A stretch of DNA of 57,599 bases, taken from the NCBI GenBank assembly GCA_036387335.1, contig DASVTZ010000181.1, positions 1 through 57,599 of the forward strand, in the 5' to 3' direction. The notes beneath the pieces are model-generated. The model did no database searches, was not told the DNA's origin, and worked only from the letters and a program-made list of their open reading frames with translations. Of this stretch, positions 17,329 to 25,679 are shown piece after piece (position 1 is the stretch's first letter; the number at the start of each line of letters is the position of its first letter). The position numbers and the translations under genes were made by a program. The stretch comes from Longimicrobium sp. GTDB lineage: Bacteria; Gemmatimonadota; Gemmatimonadetes; Longimicrobiales; Longimicrobiaceae.

Positions 17329-17766
17329 TCAGGATGGCGCCCGCCGGCGGCGTGCCGTCTCCAGGTACTTCCAGAACTCGACGAGGAGCTTCCTCGCCAG
17401 CGCGACGATGCCGATCTCGCGCAGCTGTGTGCCGCCATGTCCGAATCGTCGCTCATACCATCGGCTGAGCGCGCCCTGCGGCTGGTAGCGCAACCAGCCC
17501 CACGCGATCTCGATGGTGATCAGGCGGATCCAGCGGTTGCCGGCCTTGCAGATCCCCTGCTCGCGTGAGTCGTTACCGCTCTGATACGGCGTGGGCGTGA
17601 AGCCCGCCAGTACACCGACCTCCCTTCGGTTGCAGAACTTCCGCCAGGAGTAGAACTCGAGCGCGAAGAGCCAGGCCGACTCGGGGCCGATGGCACTAAG
17701 GCGGCCACCTCCCCAAAGCTTGAGTGCGAATCGTCGCGCCCGAGTCCGACTAGAAGGACAGTTCAC
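17329..17766 (-). pseudogene. IS110-family transposase, C-terminal fragment
   Basis: The frame encodes the C-terminal Transposase_20 region of an IS110-family element: ESAWLFALEFYSWRKFCNRR, GVLAGFTPTPYQSG, SREQGICKAGNRWIR, then ALSRWYERRFG and a conserved IVALARKLLVEFWKYLE tail. The N-terminal DEDD domain is missing. It is not the other half of the 13360-13650 fragment, because on the minus strand the N terminus would have to lie to the right. Confidence 0.85.
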
Positions 17767-17802
17767 TGTACGTGGTGCCTACTTCAGATCTGGAGGTGCT
17801 GG

Positions 17803-18021
17803 ATGGCTACGGAGAAAAAGAGCTATTACGTGAACGACAACGCGCAGACGAACGGAGATCATGAAGTGCATCGGGAAGGGTGTCAGTACCTCCCGACACC
17901 CGCGAATAGGACATACCTCGGCTCGTTCGACAATTGTAGCGACGCAGTTACCGCCGCTAAGAAGCACTACAAGCAGGTGAACGGTTGCTACACCTGCTCG
18001 CGTGCGTGTCACACGTCATAG
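17803..18021 (+). CDS. small Cys/His-rich protein (72 aa)
   Basis: This 72-residue soluble protein is probably metal-binding. It has H and C in HEVHREGCQYLP, a Cys in SFDNCSDAV, and a C-terminal CYTCSRACHTS. The preceding GGAGG is well placed for ATG 17803. I do not recognise a named domain. It ends about 125 bp before attC-like site 4, so it is probably a cassette gene. Confidence 0.75.
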   Translation: MATEKKSYYVNDNAQTNGDHEVHREGCQYLPTPANRTYLGSFDNCSDAVTAAKKHYKQVNGCYTCSRACHTS

Positions 18022-18147
18022 AACGACCGAACCTCGGGGAGAACGCCCCCGGTATCGGTGTGATCAAGATCAGACGCCGCGGCAGCACGGTTTGGATCTA
18101 CACGAACACTGAAGCGATCCGACGCTGACGAGAAAGGCCGCGCCGTC

Positions 18148-18235
18148 AGTCTGACAATCGGCTGCTGGGATGCGGGCCTTCGTCTGCTTTCAGCGGAACG
18201 GCCCCGCACCCTTGCCCATGTGTAGTGATTCGGGC
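18148..18235 (+). repeat. attC-like site 4
   Basis: Left end AGTCTGACAATCGGCTGC is followed by the stem GGGATGCGGGCC / GGCCCCGCACCC. The right box is degenerate (TGATTCGGGC). Confidence 0.7.
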
Positions 18236-18280
18236 TCTCCAGGCAGTCGATTCCTACACGCGAGATTGGAGCAGAAACGC

Positions 18281-18871
18281 ATGGCGATGACGCGCTGCAA
18301 AGAGTGCGGTACCGAAATCGGCACCAAAGCGGAGGCGTGTCCCAATTGTGGGGCGAAGGTCGCACGGACGAGTGTGGCAAGCTTGGGATGCCTGGGGATC
18401 GTCGCGCTCATCCTTGTATCGGCGGTAATTGGCGGGAGTGATCGCGGCGGATCTTCTCCTTCCCGAGCTTCTTCAGCGATGTCGACTGCGCCGACAGGGG
18501 GTACGGAGGCAACCGCCGGTGCTGCGGCTGCCCCTTCAGCCTCCGACCGGGACGGCAACCTTACAGCGGCCCAGCGGAATGCCCTCCGTTCAGCAAAGTC
18601 CTACTTGGCGATGTCCGGATTCTCACGTCAAGGTCTGATCGACCAACTATCCTCGGAATACGGCGAGAAGTTCAGCGTGGCGGACGCGACCGCCGCCGTC
18701 GACAACCTGAACGTCGACTGGAAAGCTCAGGCAGCGAGGTCTGCCGCAGCGTATCTGGAGATGTCCGGGTTCTCATGCCGGGGCTTGATCGACCAACTTT
18801 CGTCGCCGAGTGGAGAGCAGTTCACCGTCGAACAAGCGACCTATGGCGCGGGCCGCGCGGGCATCTGCTGA
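18281..18871 (+). CDS. zinc-ribbon membrane protein with two Ltp-type repeats
   Basis: This 196-residue protein has an N-terminal zinc ribbon (CKECGTEIGTKAEACPNCG), one TM segment (CLGIVALILVSAVIGG), a Ser/Thr/Ala-rich linker, and two tandem 45-residue repeats of the Ltp (host cell surface-exposed lipoprotein) type. The repeats run AKSYLAMSGFSRQGLIDQLS and AAAYLEMSGFSCRGLIDQLS, each ending in a FSV/FTVE...AT block. Ltp repeats are best known from phage superinfection-exclusion proteins and actinobacterial surface proteins. Here they would face the periplasm. ATG 18281 is the start that opens the zinc ribbon. Confidence 0.8.
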   Translation: MAMTRCKECGTEIGTKAEACPNCGAKVARTSVASLGCLGIVALILVSAVIGGSDRGGSSPSRASSAMSTAPTGGTEATAGAAAAPSASDRDGNLTAAQRNALRSAKSYLAMSGFSRQGLIDQLSSEYGEKFSVADATAAVDNLNVDWKAQAARSAAAYLEMSGFSCRGLIDQLSSPSGEQFTVEQATYGAGRAGIC

Positions 18872-18976
18872 GCAAACGTCACGTCTGGCCGACGATCTAC
18901 GCCGCCCTGCACCGGCCCGTCGCGACTGAGCTGGTAGCGCTCACATCGGTTCCGCATCGCCTTGCGCAGCACTCCC

Positions 18977-19026
18977 GTAATCAGATCCCGCCACCGCGCT
19001 TGCGCGTGATGGCGGGATCTGATTAC
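18977..19026. terminator. perfect 17-bp hairpin upstream of mtnA
   Basis: GTAATCAGATCCCGCCA (18977-18993) is exactly complementary to TGGCGGGATCTGATTAC (19010-19026). The 16-nt loop itself contains CGCGC/GCGCG. There is no T-run. It ends 49 bp before the mtnA start and may terminate the upstream gene or control mtnA. Confidence 0.6.
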
Positions 19027-19074
19027 GCTTAGGTTATCCCCCGACCGCGGTCCCCCACCCCCCGAGCTCTTTCG

Positions 19075-20154
19075 ATGCGCGTAGACGGTACGCCGTACCA
19101 GACCGTCTGGATGGACGGCGCGACGGTCTGGATGATCGAGCAGAACCGCCTCCCGTTCGAGTTCGCCGTGATCTCCTGCCCGGACCACCGCGCCACGGCC
19201 GAGGCGATCCGGGTGATGACCGTGCGCGGCGCCCCCGCCATCGGCGCGGCGGCGGGGTTCGCGCTGGCGCAGGCGTTCACCGAGGCGCCGGCGGGCGATC
19301 CCTGGGGCTACGCCCGCGCCGCCCGCGCCTTTATCGAAGGCACGCGCCCCACCGCCCGCGACCTCTTCCACGCCACCGAGCGCGTCTGGGCCGCCGCCGA
19401 GACCGCCGTGCACCCCACCGGCGCCGCGGACGCGGCGGTGGAGGCGGCGCGCGCGCTGGCGGCGGAGAGCGTGTCCAGCTGCCGCGCGCTGGGCGGCCAC
19501 GGCGCGGCGCTGGTAGGCGACGGCGCGCGGGTGCTGACGCACTGCAACGCCGGGTGGCTGGCGACGGTGGACTACGGGACGGCGCTGGCGCCCGTCTACG
19601 TGGCCGCGGGCGCGGGGAAGCGGGTGCACGTGTGGGTGGACGAGACGCGCCCCCGCGCGCAGGGCGCCCGCCTGACGGCCTGGGAGCTGGGCCGCGAGGG
19701 CATCCCCCACGCCGTCATCGCGGACAACGCCGCCGCCTATCTGATGAGCCGCGGCGAGGTGGACCTGGTCATCGTGGGGGCGGACCGCGTGGCGGCCAAC
19801 GGCGACGTGGTCAACAAGGTGGGGACGCTCGCCAAGGCCGTGTGCGCCAGGGAGTTCGGCATCCCGTTCTACGTCGCCGTCCCGCCCTCCACCTTCGACG
19901 CGGCGGTGCCGGACGGCCCCAGCATCCCCATCGAGGAGCGCTCGGCGGACGAGGTGCATTACCAGACGGGCCCGGACGAGGCGGGGGTGATGCGCCGCGT
20001 GCGCGTCACCGCCCCGGGCTCCGCCGCCCGCAACCCCGCGTTCGACGTCACCCCCGCGCGCTTCGTCACCGGCTACGTCACCGAGCGCGGCGTCTTCGGC
20101 CCCGGCGACCTCCCGGCGTGCGTCTTTCCCGCCCAGGCCGTCATGACCCAATGA
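19075..20154 (+). CDS. mtnA: S-methyl-5-thioribose-1-phosphate isomerase
   Basis: MtnA converts 5-methylthioribose-1-phosphate to 5-methylthioribulose-1-phosphate in methionine salvage; relatives also isomerise 5-deoxyribose-1-phosphate. The 359-residue length is normal. The family signature VRGAPAIGAAAG, the catalytic Cys157 in HCNAGWLATVDYGTA and Asp237 in VGADRVAANGDVVNKVGT are all present. Its stop overlaps the start of the aldolase/dehydrogenase gene (ATGA at 20151-20154), implying a coupled pathway. GC content is high, like the cyanophycin operon and unlike the cassettes on either side. Confidence 0.95.
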   Translation: MRVDGTPYQTVWMDGATVWMIEQNRLPFEFAVISCPDHRATAEAIRVMTVRGAPAIGAAAGFALAQAFTEAPAGDPWGYARAARAFIEGTRPTARDLFHATERVWAAAETAVHPTGAADAAVEAARALAAESVSSCRALGGHGAALVGDGARVLTHCNAGWLATVDYGTALAPVYVAAGAGKRVHVWVDETRPRAQGARLTAWELGREGIPHAVIADNAAAYLMSRGEVDLVIVGADRVAANGDVVNKVGTLAKAVCAREFGIPFYVAVPPSTFDAAVPDGPSIPIEERSADEVHYQTGPDEAGVMRRVRVTAPGSAARNPAFDVTPARFVTGYVTERGVFGPGDLPACVFPAQAVMTQ

Positions 20155-22214
20155 GCATCGCCACACCCGGATCCGTGCGCGCGTCGAGTCCGTCCGCAGC
20201 CGACCCGATCGACGAGCTGGTGCGCTTCTCCCGGATGGTGGGGGCGGACCCGTCGCTGGTGCTGCGCGGCGGCGGCAACACCTCGGTGAAGGTGGAGGAG
20301 CCCGACGTGCTGGGGCGGCCGACGCGCGTCCTCCGAGTGAAGGGGAGCGGATCGGACCTGGCGTCCATGAAGCGCTCCGACTTCTCGGGCGTGCGGCTGG
20401 ACGACGTGCTCCCGCTCTTCGACCGCGCGGACATGACGGACGAGGAGATGGTGGCGTACCTGGCGCGCTGCCTCACCGATCCGGCCTCGCCCCGGCCGTC
20501 GATCGAGACGCTGCTGCACGCCTTCATCCCCGCCGCGTCCGTCTTCCACTCGCACGCGGACGCGGTGCTGGCGCTGGTCAACACGCCCGATCCGAACCGC
20601 GTGCTGGACGAGGCGTTCGGCGACTCCGTGCTGCGCATCCCCTACCATCGCCCGGGCTTCCTCCTCTCGCGCGAGGTGGGCGAGGCGGTGCGGGCGCGGC
20701 CGGACGCGCTCGGCCTCGTCCTCCTCAACCACGGCGCCGTCACCTGGGGCGCGACGCCGGCGGAGGCGTACGAACGGCACCTGGAGATGGTGGAGCGCGC
20801 CCGCGAGTTCGTCGCGGCGCGCTCGGGGGCGGCGGTGTTCGTCTCGGAGCCGCGGCTGCGGCTGGATGGCGATGCGCGCCGCCGCGTGGCCGCCGCGCTG
20901 GCGCCGGCGATTCGCGGAGCGCTCTCGGGCGAGCGGCGAGTGATCGCGAGGTACACGGACTCGCCGGAGGTGCTGGAGTTCGTGGGATCGGAGCGCGCGC
21001 GCGCCGCCTCGGCCGCGGGCGCGGCGACGCCTGACCACATCCTGACCACCAAGCGGCTCCCGCTCTGGGTGGACGTCCGCGATCCGTCGGACGTGGAGGA
21101 GGTGGCGGCGCGATTCGGCGAGGCGCTGGACCGCTGGCGCGCGGACTACCTCGCCTACGTGGAGCGCTGGCGCACGGACGAGCCGGTGCTGGAGGCCGCG
21201 CCGCGCGTCGTCCTGGTGCCGGGGATCGGGATGTGGACCGCCGGCCCGAACCCGCGCGCGGCCACGCTGGCGCGCGACATCTATCTCCACACCATGGGGA
21301 TCATGGCGGGGGCGGAGTCGCTGGGGGGCTACCGCTCGCTGGATGAGGGGGAGGGTTTCCGCGCGGAATACTGGCCGCTGGAGCTGTACAAGCTCACCCT
21401 GGCGCCTCCGCCACGCGAGCTGGCCGGCCGCGTCGCGGTGGTGACGGGCGGCGCGCGCGGGCTTGGACGCGAAACCGCGCTCCGGCTCGCGGCCGCGGGC
21501 GCGCAGGTGGTGGCGGCGGACCTGGACGGCGCGGGCGCCGAGGAGACGGCCGCCTCCATCCTGGAGCGAGAGGGTGCGGGCGCGGCGATGGCGTTTCCGC
21601 TGGACGTGACGCGCGAGGCGGAGGTGGACGCGGCGATGGAGCACGCGTGCCTGGAGTTCGGTGGTGTGGACGTCGTCGTCTCCAACGCGGGAATCGCGCA
21701 CTGCGCGGCCATCGAGCGGCTGGAGCTGCGCGACTGGGAGCGCAGCCTGGCGGTGAACGCCACGGGACACTTCCTGGTGACGCGCGCGGCGCTGCGGCTC
21801 TTCCGGCGGCAGGGGATCGGCGGAAGCATGGTGTTCGTGGCCACCAAGAACGTGACGTCGCCGGGAAAGGACTTCGCCGCGTACAGCGCGTCCAAGGCGG
21901 CGGAGGCGCAGCTGGCGCGGGTGGCGGCCATCGAGGGGGCCGAGATGGGGGTGCGGGTGAACGTGGTGAACCCGGACGCCATCTTCGGCACCGGCCTCTG
22001 GTCGCCTGAGATCCGCGAACAGCGCGCCCGCGCGCACGGCATCGATCCCGCGCAGGTGGAGGAGTTCTACCGCAAGCGCAATCTGCTGGGCGTGGAGGTC
22101 CGCGCCGAGGACGTCGCCGAGGCCGTCCTGTTTCTCGCCTCCGACCGCTCCTCGCGCACCACCGGCGCCATGATCGCCGTAGACGGCGGCATCCGCGACG
22201 CCTTCGTGCGGTAG
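20151..22214 (+). CDS. class II aldolase / short-chain dehydrogenase fusion
   Basis: This 687-residue bifunctional enzyme has an N-terminal zinc class II (L-fuculose/rhamnulose-phosphate type) aldolase. LVLRGGGNTSVK, zinc ligands H133 and H135 in VFHSHAD, and H194 in LNHGAVTWG are visible. The C-terminal SDR dehydrogenase has TGGARGLG at 432-439 and Y578/K582 in AYSASKAAE. The architecture is that of RhaEW-type rhamnulose-phosphate aldolase/lactaldehyde dehydrogenases. Overlap with mtnA suggests the sugar phosphate is instead methylthioribulose-1-phosphate or 5-deoxyribulose-1-phosphate, cleaved to DHAP plus an aldehyde that the SDR then converts. That assignment is an inference from context. 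Confidence 0.9.
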   Translation: MSIATPGSVRASSPSAADPIDELVRFSRMVGADPSLVLRGGGNTSVKVEEPDVLGRPTRVLRVKGSGSDLASMKRSDFSGVRLDDVLPLFDRADMTDEEMVAYLARCLTDPASPRPSIETLLHAFIPAASVFHSHADAVLALVNTPDPNRVLDEAFGDSVLRIPYHRPGFLLSREVGEAVRARPDALGLVLLNHGAVTWGATPAEAYERHLEMVERAREFVAARSGAAVFVSEPRLRLDGDARRRVAAALAPAIRGALSGERRVIARYTDSPEVLEFVGSERARAASAAGAATPDHILTTKRLPLWVDVRDPSDVEEVAARFGEALDRWRADYLAYVERWRTDEPVLEAAPRVVLVPGIGMWTAGPNPRAATLARDIYLHTMGIMAGAESLGGYRSLDEGEGFRAEYWPLELYKLTLAPPPRELAGRVAVVTGGARGLGRETALRLAAAGAQVVAADLDGAGAEETAASILEREGAGAAMAFPLDVTREAEVDAAMEHACLEFGGVDVVVSNAGIAHCAAIERLELRDWERSLAVNATGHFLVTRAALRLFRRQGIGGSMVFVATKNVTSPGKDFAAYSASKAAEAQLARVAAIEGAEMGVRVNVVNPDAIFGTGLWSPEIREQRARAHGIDPAQVEEFYRKRNLLGVEVRAEDVAEAVLFLASDRSSRTTGAMIAVDGGIRDAFVR

Positions 22215-22316
22215 CCGGGCCGGTTCGATTCGCCGGAACGACTCTGGGATCGGCAGATGCGACAGGTAGCGCCGCGAATCCTCCTCCACCCTCGGCTAGT
22301 CTCGTCAGGTCGCCCC

Positions 22317-22586
22317 ATGAGCAAACTCCAGGAGATTCTGGTGCGTGCGACGACGGATCTCGCGCCGTGCCAATCGATTCCGCGTGACCGCTGGAAGGGG
22401 ATTGCCGCGGAGTGTGGGCCAGACGAAGTCAACGAGATTCACGAGCGAATGGAGGCGCTCCGTTCAGAGTTGAACTCCGTGGAGTCGTGGGATGGCGATA
22501 CAAGCGACGACATCCATCGAGCTTTGGAGTTCTTTGCAGAGCTTCTCGCGCTGAAACAAGGCACAAGCGGGCACTCACCCTCCTGA
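22317..22586 (+). CDS. small helical protein of unknown function (89 aa), cassette gene
   Basis: This 89-residue, acidic, predicted all-helical protein (EVNEIHERMEALRSELNSVE, then DIHRALEFFAELLALKQG) has no recognised domain. Its TGA stop (22584-22586) lies inside the left box of attC-like site 5, the compact layout common in integron cassettes. Start ATG 22317 is preferred; an in-frame ATG at 22257 would add 20 residues. Confidence 0.65.
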   Translation: MSKLQEILVRATTDLAPCQSIPRDRWKGIAAECGPDEVNEIHERMEALRSELNSVESWDGDTSDDIHRALEFFAELLALKQGTSGHSPS

Positions 22587-22684
22587 ACAATCGACTGGAG
22601 GGAATGCGGGGCCTCGCATGCTTTCGGGCGAACTAGAGCCTTGCGTACCGGCCCCGCACCCCTGACCCTTGTGTTCGGTAGGTC
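22582..22684 (+). repeat. attC-like site 5
   Basis: Left end CCTGAACAATCGACTGGAGG, stem GGGAATGCGGGGCC / GGCCCCGCACCCC, and right end CCCTTGTGTTCGGTAGGTCGC. The left box contains the stop codon of the upstream gene. Confidence 0.8.
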
Positions 22685-22827
22685 GCTGGACAAGAATTGC
22701 GGCAGCCGCAGATCATCTCTCCTCGAGTGCCTTAGCCAAGCTTAGGCGGCTTGCCGCCTCACCACCGTTTCCGCGCCACGACGAGCTGGTCCGCTCGGGT
22801 CCAGAGTCCCCTCCGCCAAGGCATTCC

Positions 22828-23535
22828 ATGCCTCTGATTGAGTTAATCGTCACGGGATTGCTGTTCGTACTCTCCTCCGGAATCCTTTTCAACGACCAAC
22901 ATCGCCGCAACAAGTTGCTGGTGGGGATTGCCGCCGTTCTCACCATCGGCTCCACGATCTCACTCCTTGCGGCGCTTAGCAACCGCCGGTCCAACGACAC
23001 GTCCACTGACAGTGTCAGCGTGAACACTGATACCACTGCTCCGCGACTGATCTCCTCCACGCACGCCCCTGAGGTACGAGCCCTCGCCAACGGCGACTAC
23101 ACGCTGGCTCTTCCACAGCCGCTCTGGGACGCCGTGAATGCCTACTTGCGACCGCGAGACGCCATCCGGCTCGCGACCTGGTCAGACGCGAGCAAGGATG
23201 GGAAGGCCGCGATGCGGCAAGGACAGCTACAATATCCGTTCGCGCTCTGGCGAGACCTGGATGGCGACGGTGACCTGGATATCGCACTCGTCTTCGTCTC
23301 GGAGAAACGTACGAATTCGTTCGCGTGGCGCGACTGGAACGTTGTGGTGTTCCGCCAGTGGCCTGACGGGAGGTTCCAGGACTTGCCGGTTACGACTATG
23401 AATGGCTCGTGTTTCGATGGGATGATCTATGTCCCGGAGTTTGACCACGTCGAATACGGATGCTTCGAGGTAGCCGTCGGTTCGTTCCGATGGGCCGGGC
23501 ATGGGTTCTTCATCGACGGCGGGATCGGCGACTGA
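22828..23535 (+). CDS. membrane-anchored protein with a Ca-binding-like DxDGDGDxD motif
   Basis: This 235-residue protein has two adjacent TM segments (LIVTGLLFVLSSGILF and LLVGIAAVLTIGSTISLLAAL, residues 5-55), a Thr/Ser-rich linker, and a soluble domain of about 140 residues. That domain contains DLDGDGDLDIALVF, a calcium-binding motif of FG-GAP/dockerin-like loops, with aromatic-rich strands after it. The family is unknown. It lies between attC-like sites 5 and 6 and is the likely gene of that cassette. ATG 22828 starts just before the first TM. Confidence 0.65.
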   Translation: MPLIELIVTGLLFVLSSGILFNDQHRRNKLLVGIAAVLTIGSTISLLAALSNRRSNDTSTDSVSVNTDTTAPRLISSTHAPEVRALANGDYTLALPQPLWDAVNAYLRPRDAIRLATWSDASKDGKAAMRQGQLQYPFALWRDLDGDGDLDIALVFVSEKRTNSFAWRDWNVVVFRQWPDGRFQDLPVTTMNGSCFDGMIYVPEFDHVEYGCFEVAVGSFRWAGHGFFIDGGIGD

Positions 23536-23578
23536 AGAGTTGCACAAGTAGCATAGCCCTTTGCCTTGTCATGGCGCG

Positions 23579-23625
23579 GGCTAACAATCGCCTTCAGGGA
23601 GTGCGGGACCGTCCATGATTTCGCC
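23579..23625 (+). repeat. attC-like remnant, internally deleted
   Basis: The left end GGCTAACAATCGCCTTCAGG and right end CGTCAGGCCGCT are present, but only about 47 bp remain and the GC stem is lost (only GTGCGGGACC is left). It directly follows the preceding cassette gene. Confidence 0.6.
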
Positions 23626-24083
23626 GTCAGGCCGCTCGCGGACGATCAGCCGTCCCTCGTGGTCACCGGAGACGATCCTCGATCCGGCGAAAAGGCGGGG
23701 GCTTGATCCATCCACCGTGTCCACCTACAGTCTCGCCCTGAACGATGCGCATCGCGTCTCCAGAGGTGTGGTCCATGCCGGCGTCTCACCGATGTTCATC
23801 CCCGCACTCCCCGCCGGAGCGCCCGTCCACCGAACGCCCCGGCGTGTGCAAGCTCACTCGGCAGGCAGTTCCGCCACCGCCGCCGAACCAGCTTTGCAGC
23901 GGACAAGGGGCCTGGGCTACAGTATCTTCACGAGTACCATCGCGGCCCCCTGCGGCTGAACCGGGTGCTCCGCCGCTCTCTCGGACGTGCGGCCAGTCAC
24001 CTCGTAAAGTACGATATGTGCCGGGCCGCACGCGTCTGGACCCTGGTTGTACAGGTGGCAATCACCCTCCCGATGGATGTGGA
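23626..24083. other. region without recognised gene
   Basis: Several open frames cross this stretch, but none has a ribosome-binding site, a family match by eye or a convincing codon pattern. It may hold the decayed gene of a broken cassette. Confidence 0.35.
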
Positions 24084-24398
24084 ATGGCACGAATGATCGT
24101 GATCTACCGGACGCCGAAAGATCCGGCGGCGTTCGACGCCCACTATTTCGGAGTGCATGTGCCGCTCGCCAAGCGACTGCCCGGCCTTCGGAAGTACGAG
24201 GTAAGTCGACGGCCGATCCTCACGCCTGCCGGTGATCCCGAACCATACCTCGTGGGGACGCTCTACTTCGACGACCTGGAGGCCATCCGCCACGCCTTCA
24301 CGACGCCCGAGGGGCAGGCTTGTGCGGCAGATCGGCGCGCGCTGGCGCCCGAGGATGACGATGTGCAGATGTATCTGTTCGACGTTGCCGAGGTGTAG
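24084..24398 (+). CDS. EthD-family dimeric alpha/beta barrel protein
   Basis: This 104-residue protein matches the EthD fold: MIVIYRTPKDPAAFDAHYFG, the HVPLAKRLPGLRKYEV helix-strand, and a C-terminal strand DDDVQMYLFDVAEV. EthD proteins are small ferredoxin-like dimers, some needed for ether degradation, most of unknown role. ATG 24084 gives a full-length domain; upstream codons do not extend it. It is followed by attC-like site 6 and fits a cassette. Confidence 0.8.
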   Translation: MARMIVIYRTPKDPAAFDAHYFGVHVPLAKRLPGLRKYEVSRRPILTPAGDPEPYLVGTLYFDDLEAIRHAFTTPEGQACAADRRALAPEDDDVQMYLFDVAEV

Positions 24399-24475
24399 CA
24401 TGCGGCGCAGCCGCGTGAACGAGAGCGATTCGGCGCGGAGCGCGGCCCGCAGGTTCTTGTCTCGCGCGCAGGGCG

Positions 24476-24576
24476 GCCTAACAATCGTCCGCAGGGGGTG
24501 CGAGGCAACGCATGCTTTCGCGCGGATGAAAGTCTTGCGCGGCGGCCCCGCACCCCAAACCCTTGTGTCGTTCGCC
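24476..24576 (+). repeat. attC-like site 6
   Basis: Left box GCCTAAC (24476-24482), right box GTTCGCC (24570-24576). The right arm reads GGCCCCGCACCCC; the left arm GGGGGTGCGAGGC pairs less well. The shared GAAAGTCTTGCGCGGCGG is present. Confidence 0.8.
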
Positions 24577-24670
24577 GGCTGCCTGCAGACTATCGGGTGT
24601 CTTCGTCACGCTGCTGGTCCTCCGCCGCAAACTGTCCATCCCTATTCGCGCCTCCTCGATAGCTCCGGGT

Positions 24671-25546
24671 ATGCTGCTTCGCGCTTTGGCGCCGCTCGCG
24701 CTGATCCTGCTGCACACACACTCTGTGGAGGCGCAACGAGGTGGACGCTTCCGCATTTCGGGGGATGGGTACGCCACCACGGCTCGCCTGCTGCCCGACA
24801 ATGGCGACCCAGCCGGCGAGCTGAGCTGGTACTGCAGCAGCGGCCAGGAGGTGGAGGTGCGGCTCGGACCGGAGGGCGACCGCCGTCCACTGGTGTCCTA
24901 CGTGATCTGGCGATTCGACGGGCTGAAGGCGGATACCGCCTTCCTGATCCGCTCCACCCTGCGCCGCGGAGACCGCCTCCACTTCACCTCGCGCGCGGCG
25001 ACCGCTGCGCGACTCACGATCCGGCTGCTGGGCACCGATCCGGGTCAGCCAGGCGTGGAGTACGGCTACGGCCTGGCCTCGGCGGGAAAAGTGCTCAGCC
25101 GGCTGCCCTGCGCCCCTGGCCTGGACTCTCCTCCCCGCGAGCGTAGCGCAAACTGGCCGCCTCCGGAGGGGCTGGTGCCCAATCCGCCTGACTCAATCTC
25201 GCGGGGGACCGCCAGGAACTCGTCAACGGGGGGCGTTGAGCTGAGCCAGGTGGAGGAAGCGCCCGCGGTGATCAACGCGGCAGAGATGCTGCGGCAGCTG
25301 TCGCGGCTCTACCCGGTGGCGCTGCGCGATGCGGGGGTGACCGGGCAGGTCGTGGCGCGGTTCCTGATCCTGGAAGACGGGCGGGTGGATCCGGCCAGCA
25401 TCACCATCAGGTCCGCGCCCCACGAGGGGTTCAGGTCGCCTGTCCTCGAGCTGCTCCCGGTCCTCCACTTCCGCCCGGCGCGGATCAAGGGACGCCCCGT
25501 GAAGGTCTGGGTCGAGCAGCCCATCATCTTCGCCCTCCCGGTGTAG
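24671..25546 (+). CDS. secreted protein with TonB C-terminal domain
   Basis: This 291-residue protein starts with a signal peptide (LLRALAPLALILLHTHSVEA) and a first domain of about 130 residues that contains two cysteines. It ends in a TonB C-terminal-type domain of about 85 residues (YPVALRDAGVTGQVVARFLI, then VLELLPVLHFRPARIKG). There is no N-terminal TM anchor or long Pro-rich spacer, so it is not a normal TonB; such proteins are common in this kind of genome and of unclear role. It follows attC-like site 6. ATG 24671 is the start directly before the signal peptide. Confidence 0.75.
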   Translation: MLLRALAPLALILLHTHSVEAQRGGRFRISGDGYATTARLLPDNGDPAGELSWYCSSGQEVEVRLGPEGDRRPLVSYVIWRFDGLKADTAFLIRSTLRRGDRLHFTSRAATAARLTIRLLGTDPGQPGVEYGYGLASAGKVLSRLPCAPGLDSPPRERSANWPPPEGLVPNPPDSISRGTARNSSTGGVELSQVEEAPAVINAAEMLRQLSRLYPVALRDAGVTGQVVARFLILEDGRVDPASITIRSAPHEGFRSPVLELLPVLHFRPARIKGRPVKVWVEQPIIFALPV

Positions 25547-25679
25547 AGCAAGCCGGGGCAACCGCAGTGGTCGACTCTCGCGTCTACGGTTCGGATCGAA
25601 TCGCGGGTGTTGACTTGTGGCACCGTTAGGAGAGGCGCCAGTCTGGCCGAGACGATCCGGATTGCCACAGTGACAAGCG

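Noticed and set aside
13360-17766. One IS110 transposase split by insertion of the intervening 3.7 kb
   Set aside because: Both fragments are on the minus strand, but the N-terminal piece lies to the left of the C-terminal piece, the wrong order for a split gene.
19020-19074. SAM-type riboswitch before mtnA
   Set aside because: Only a simple hairpin and a C-rich leader are present; the multi-helix SAM aptamer core is not seen.
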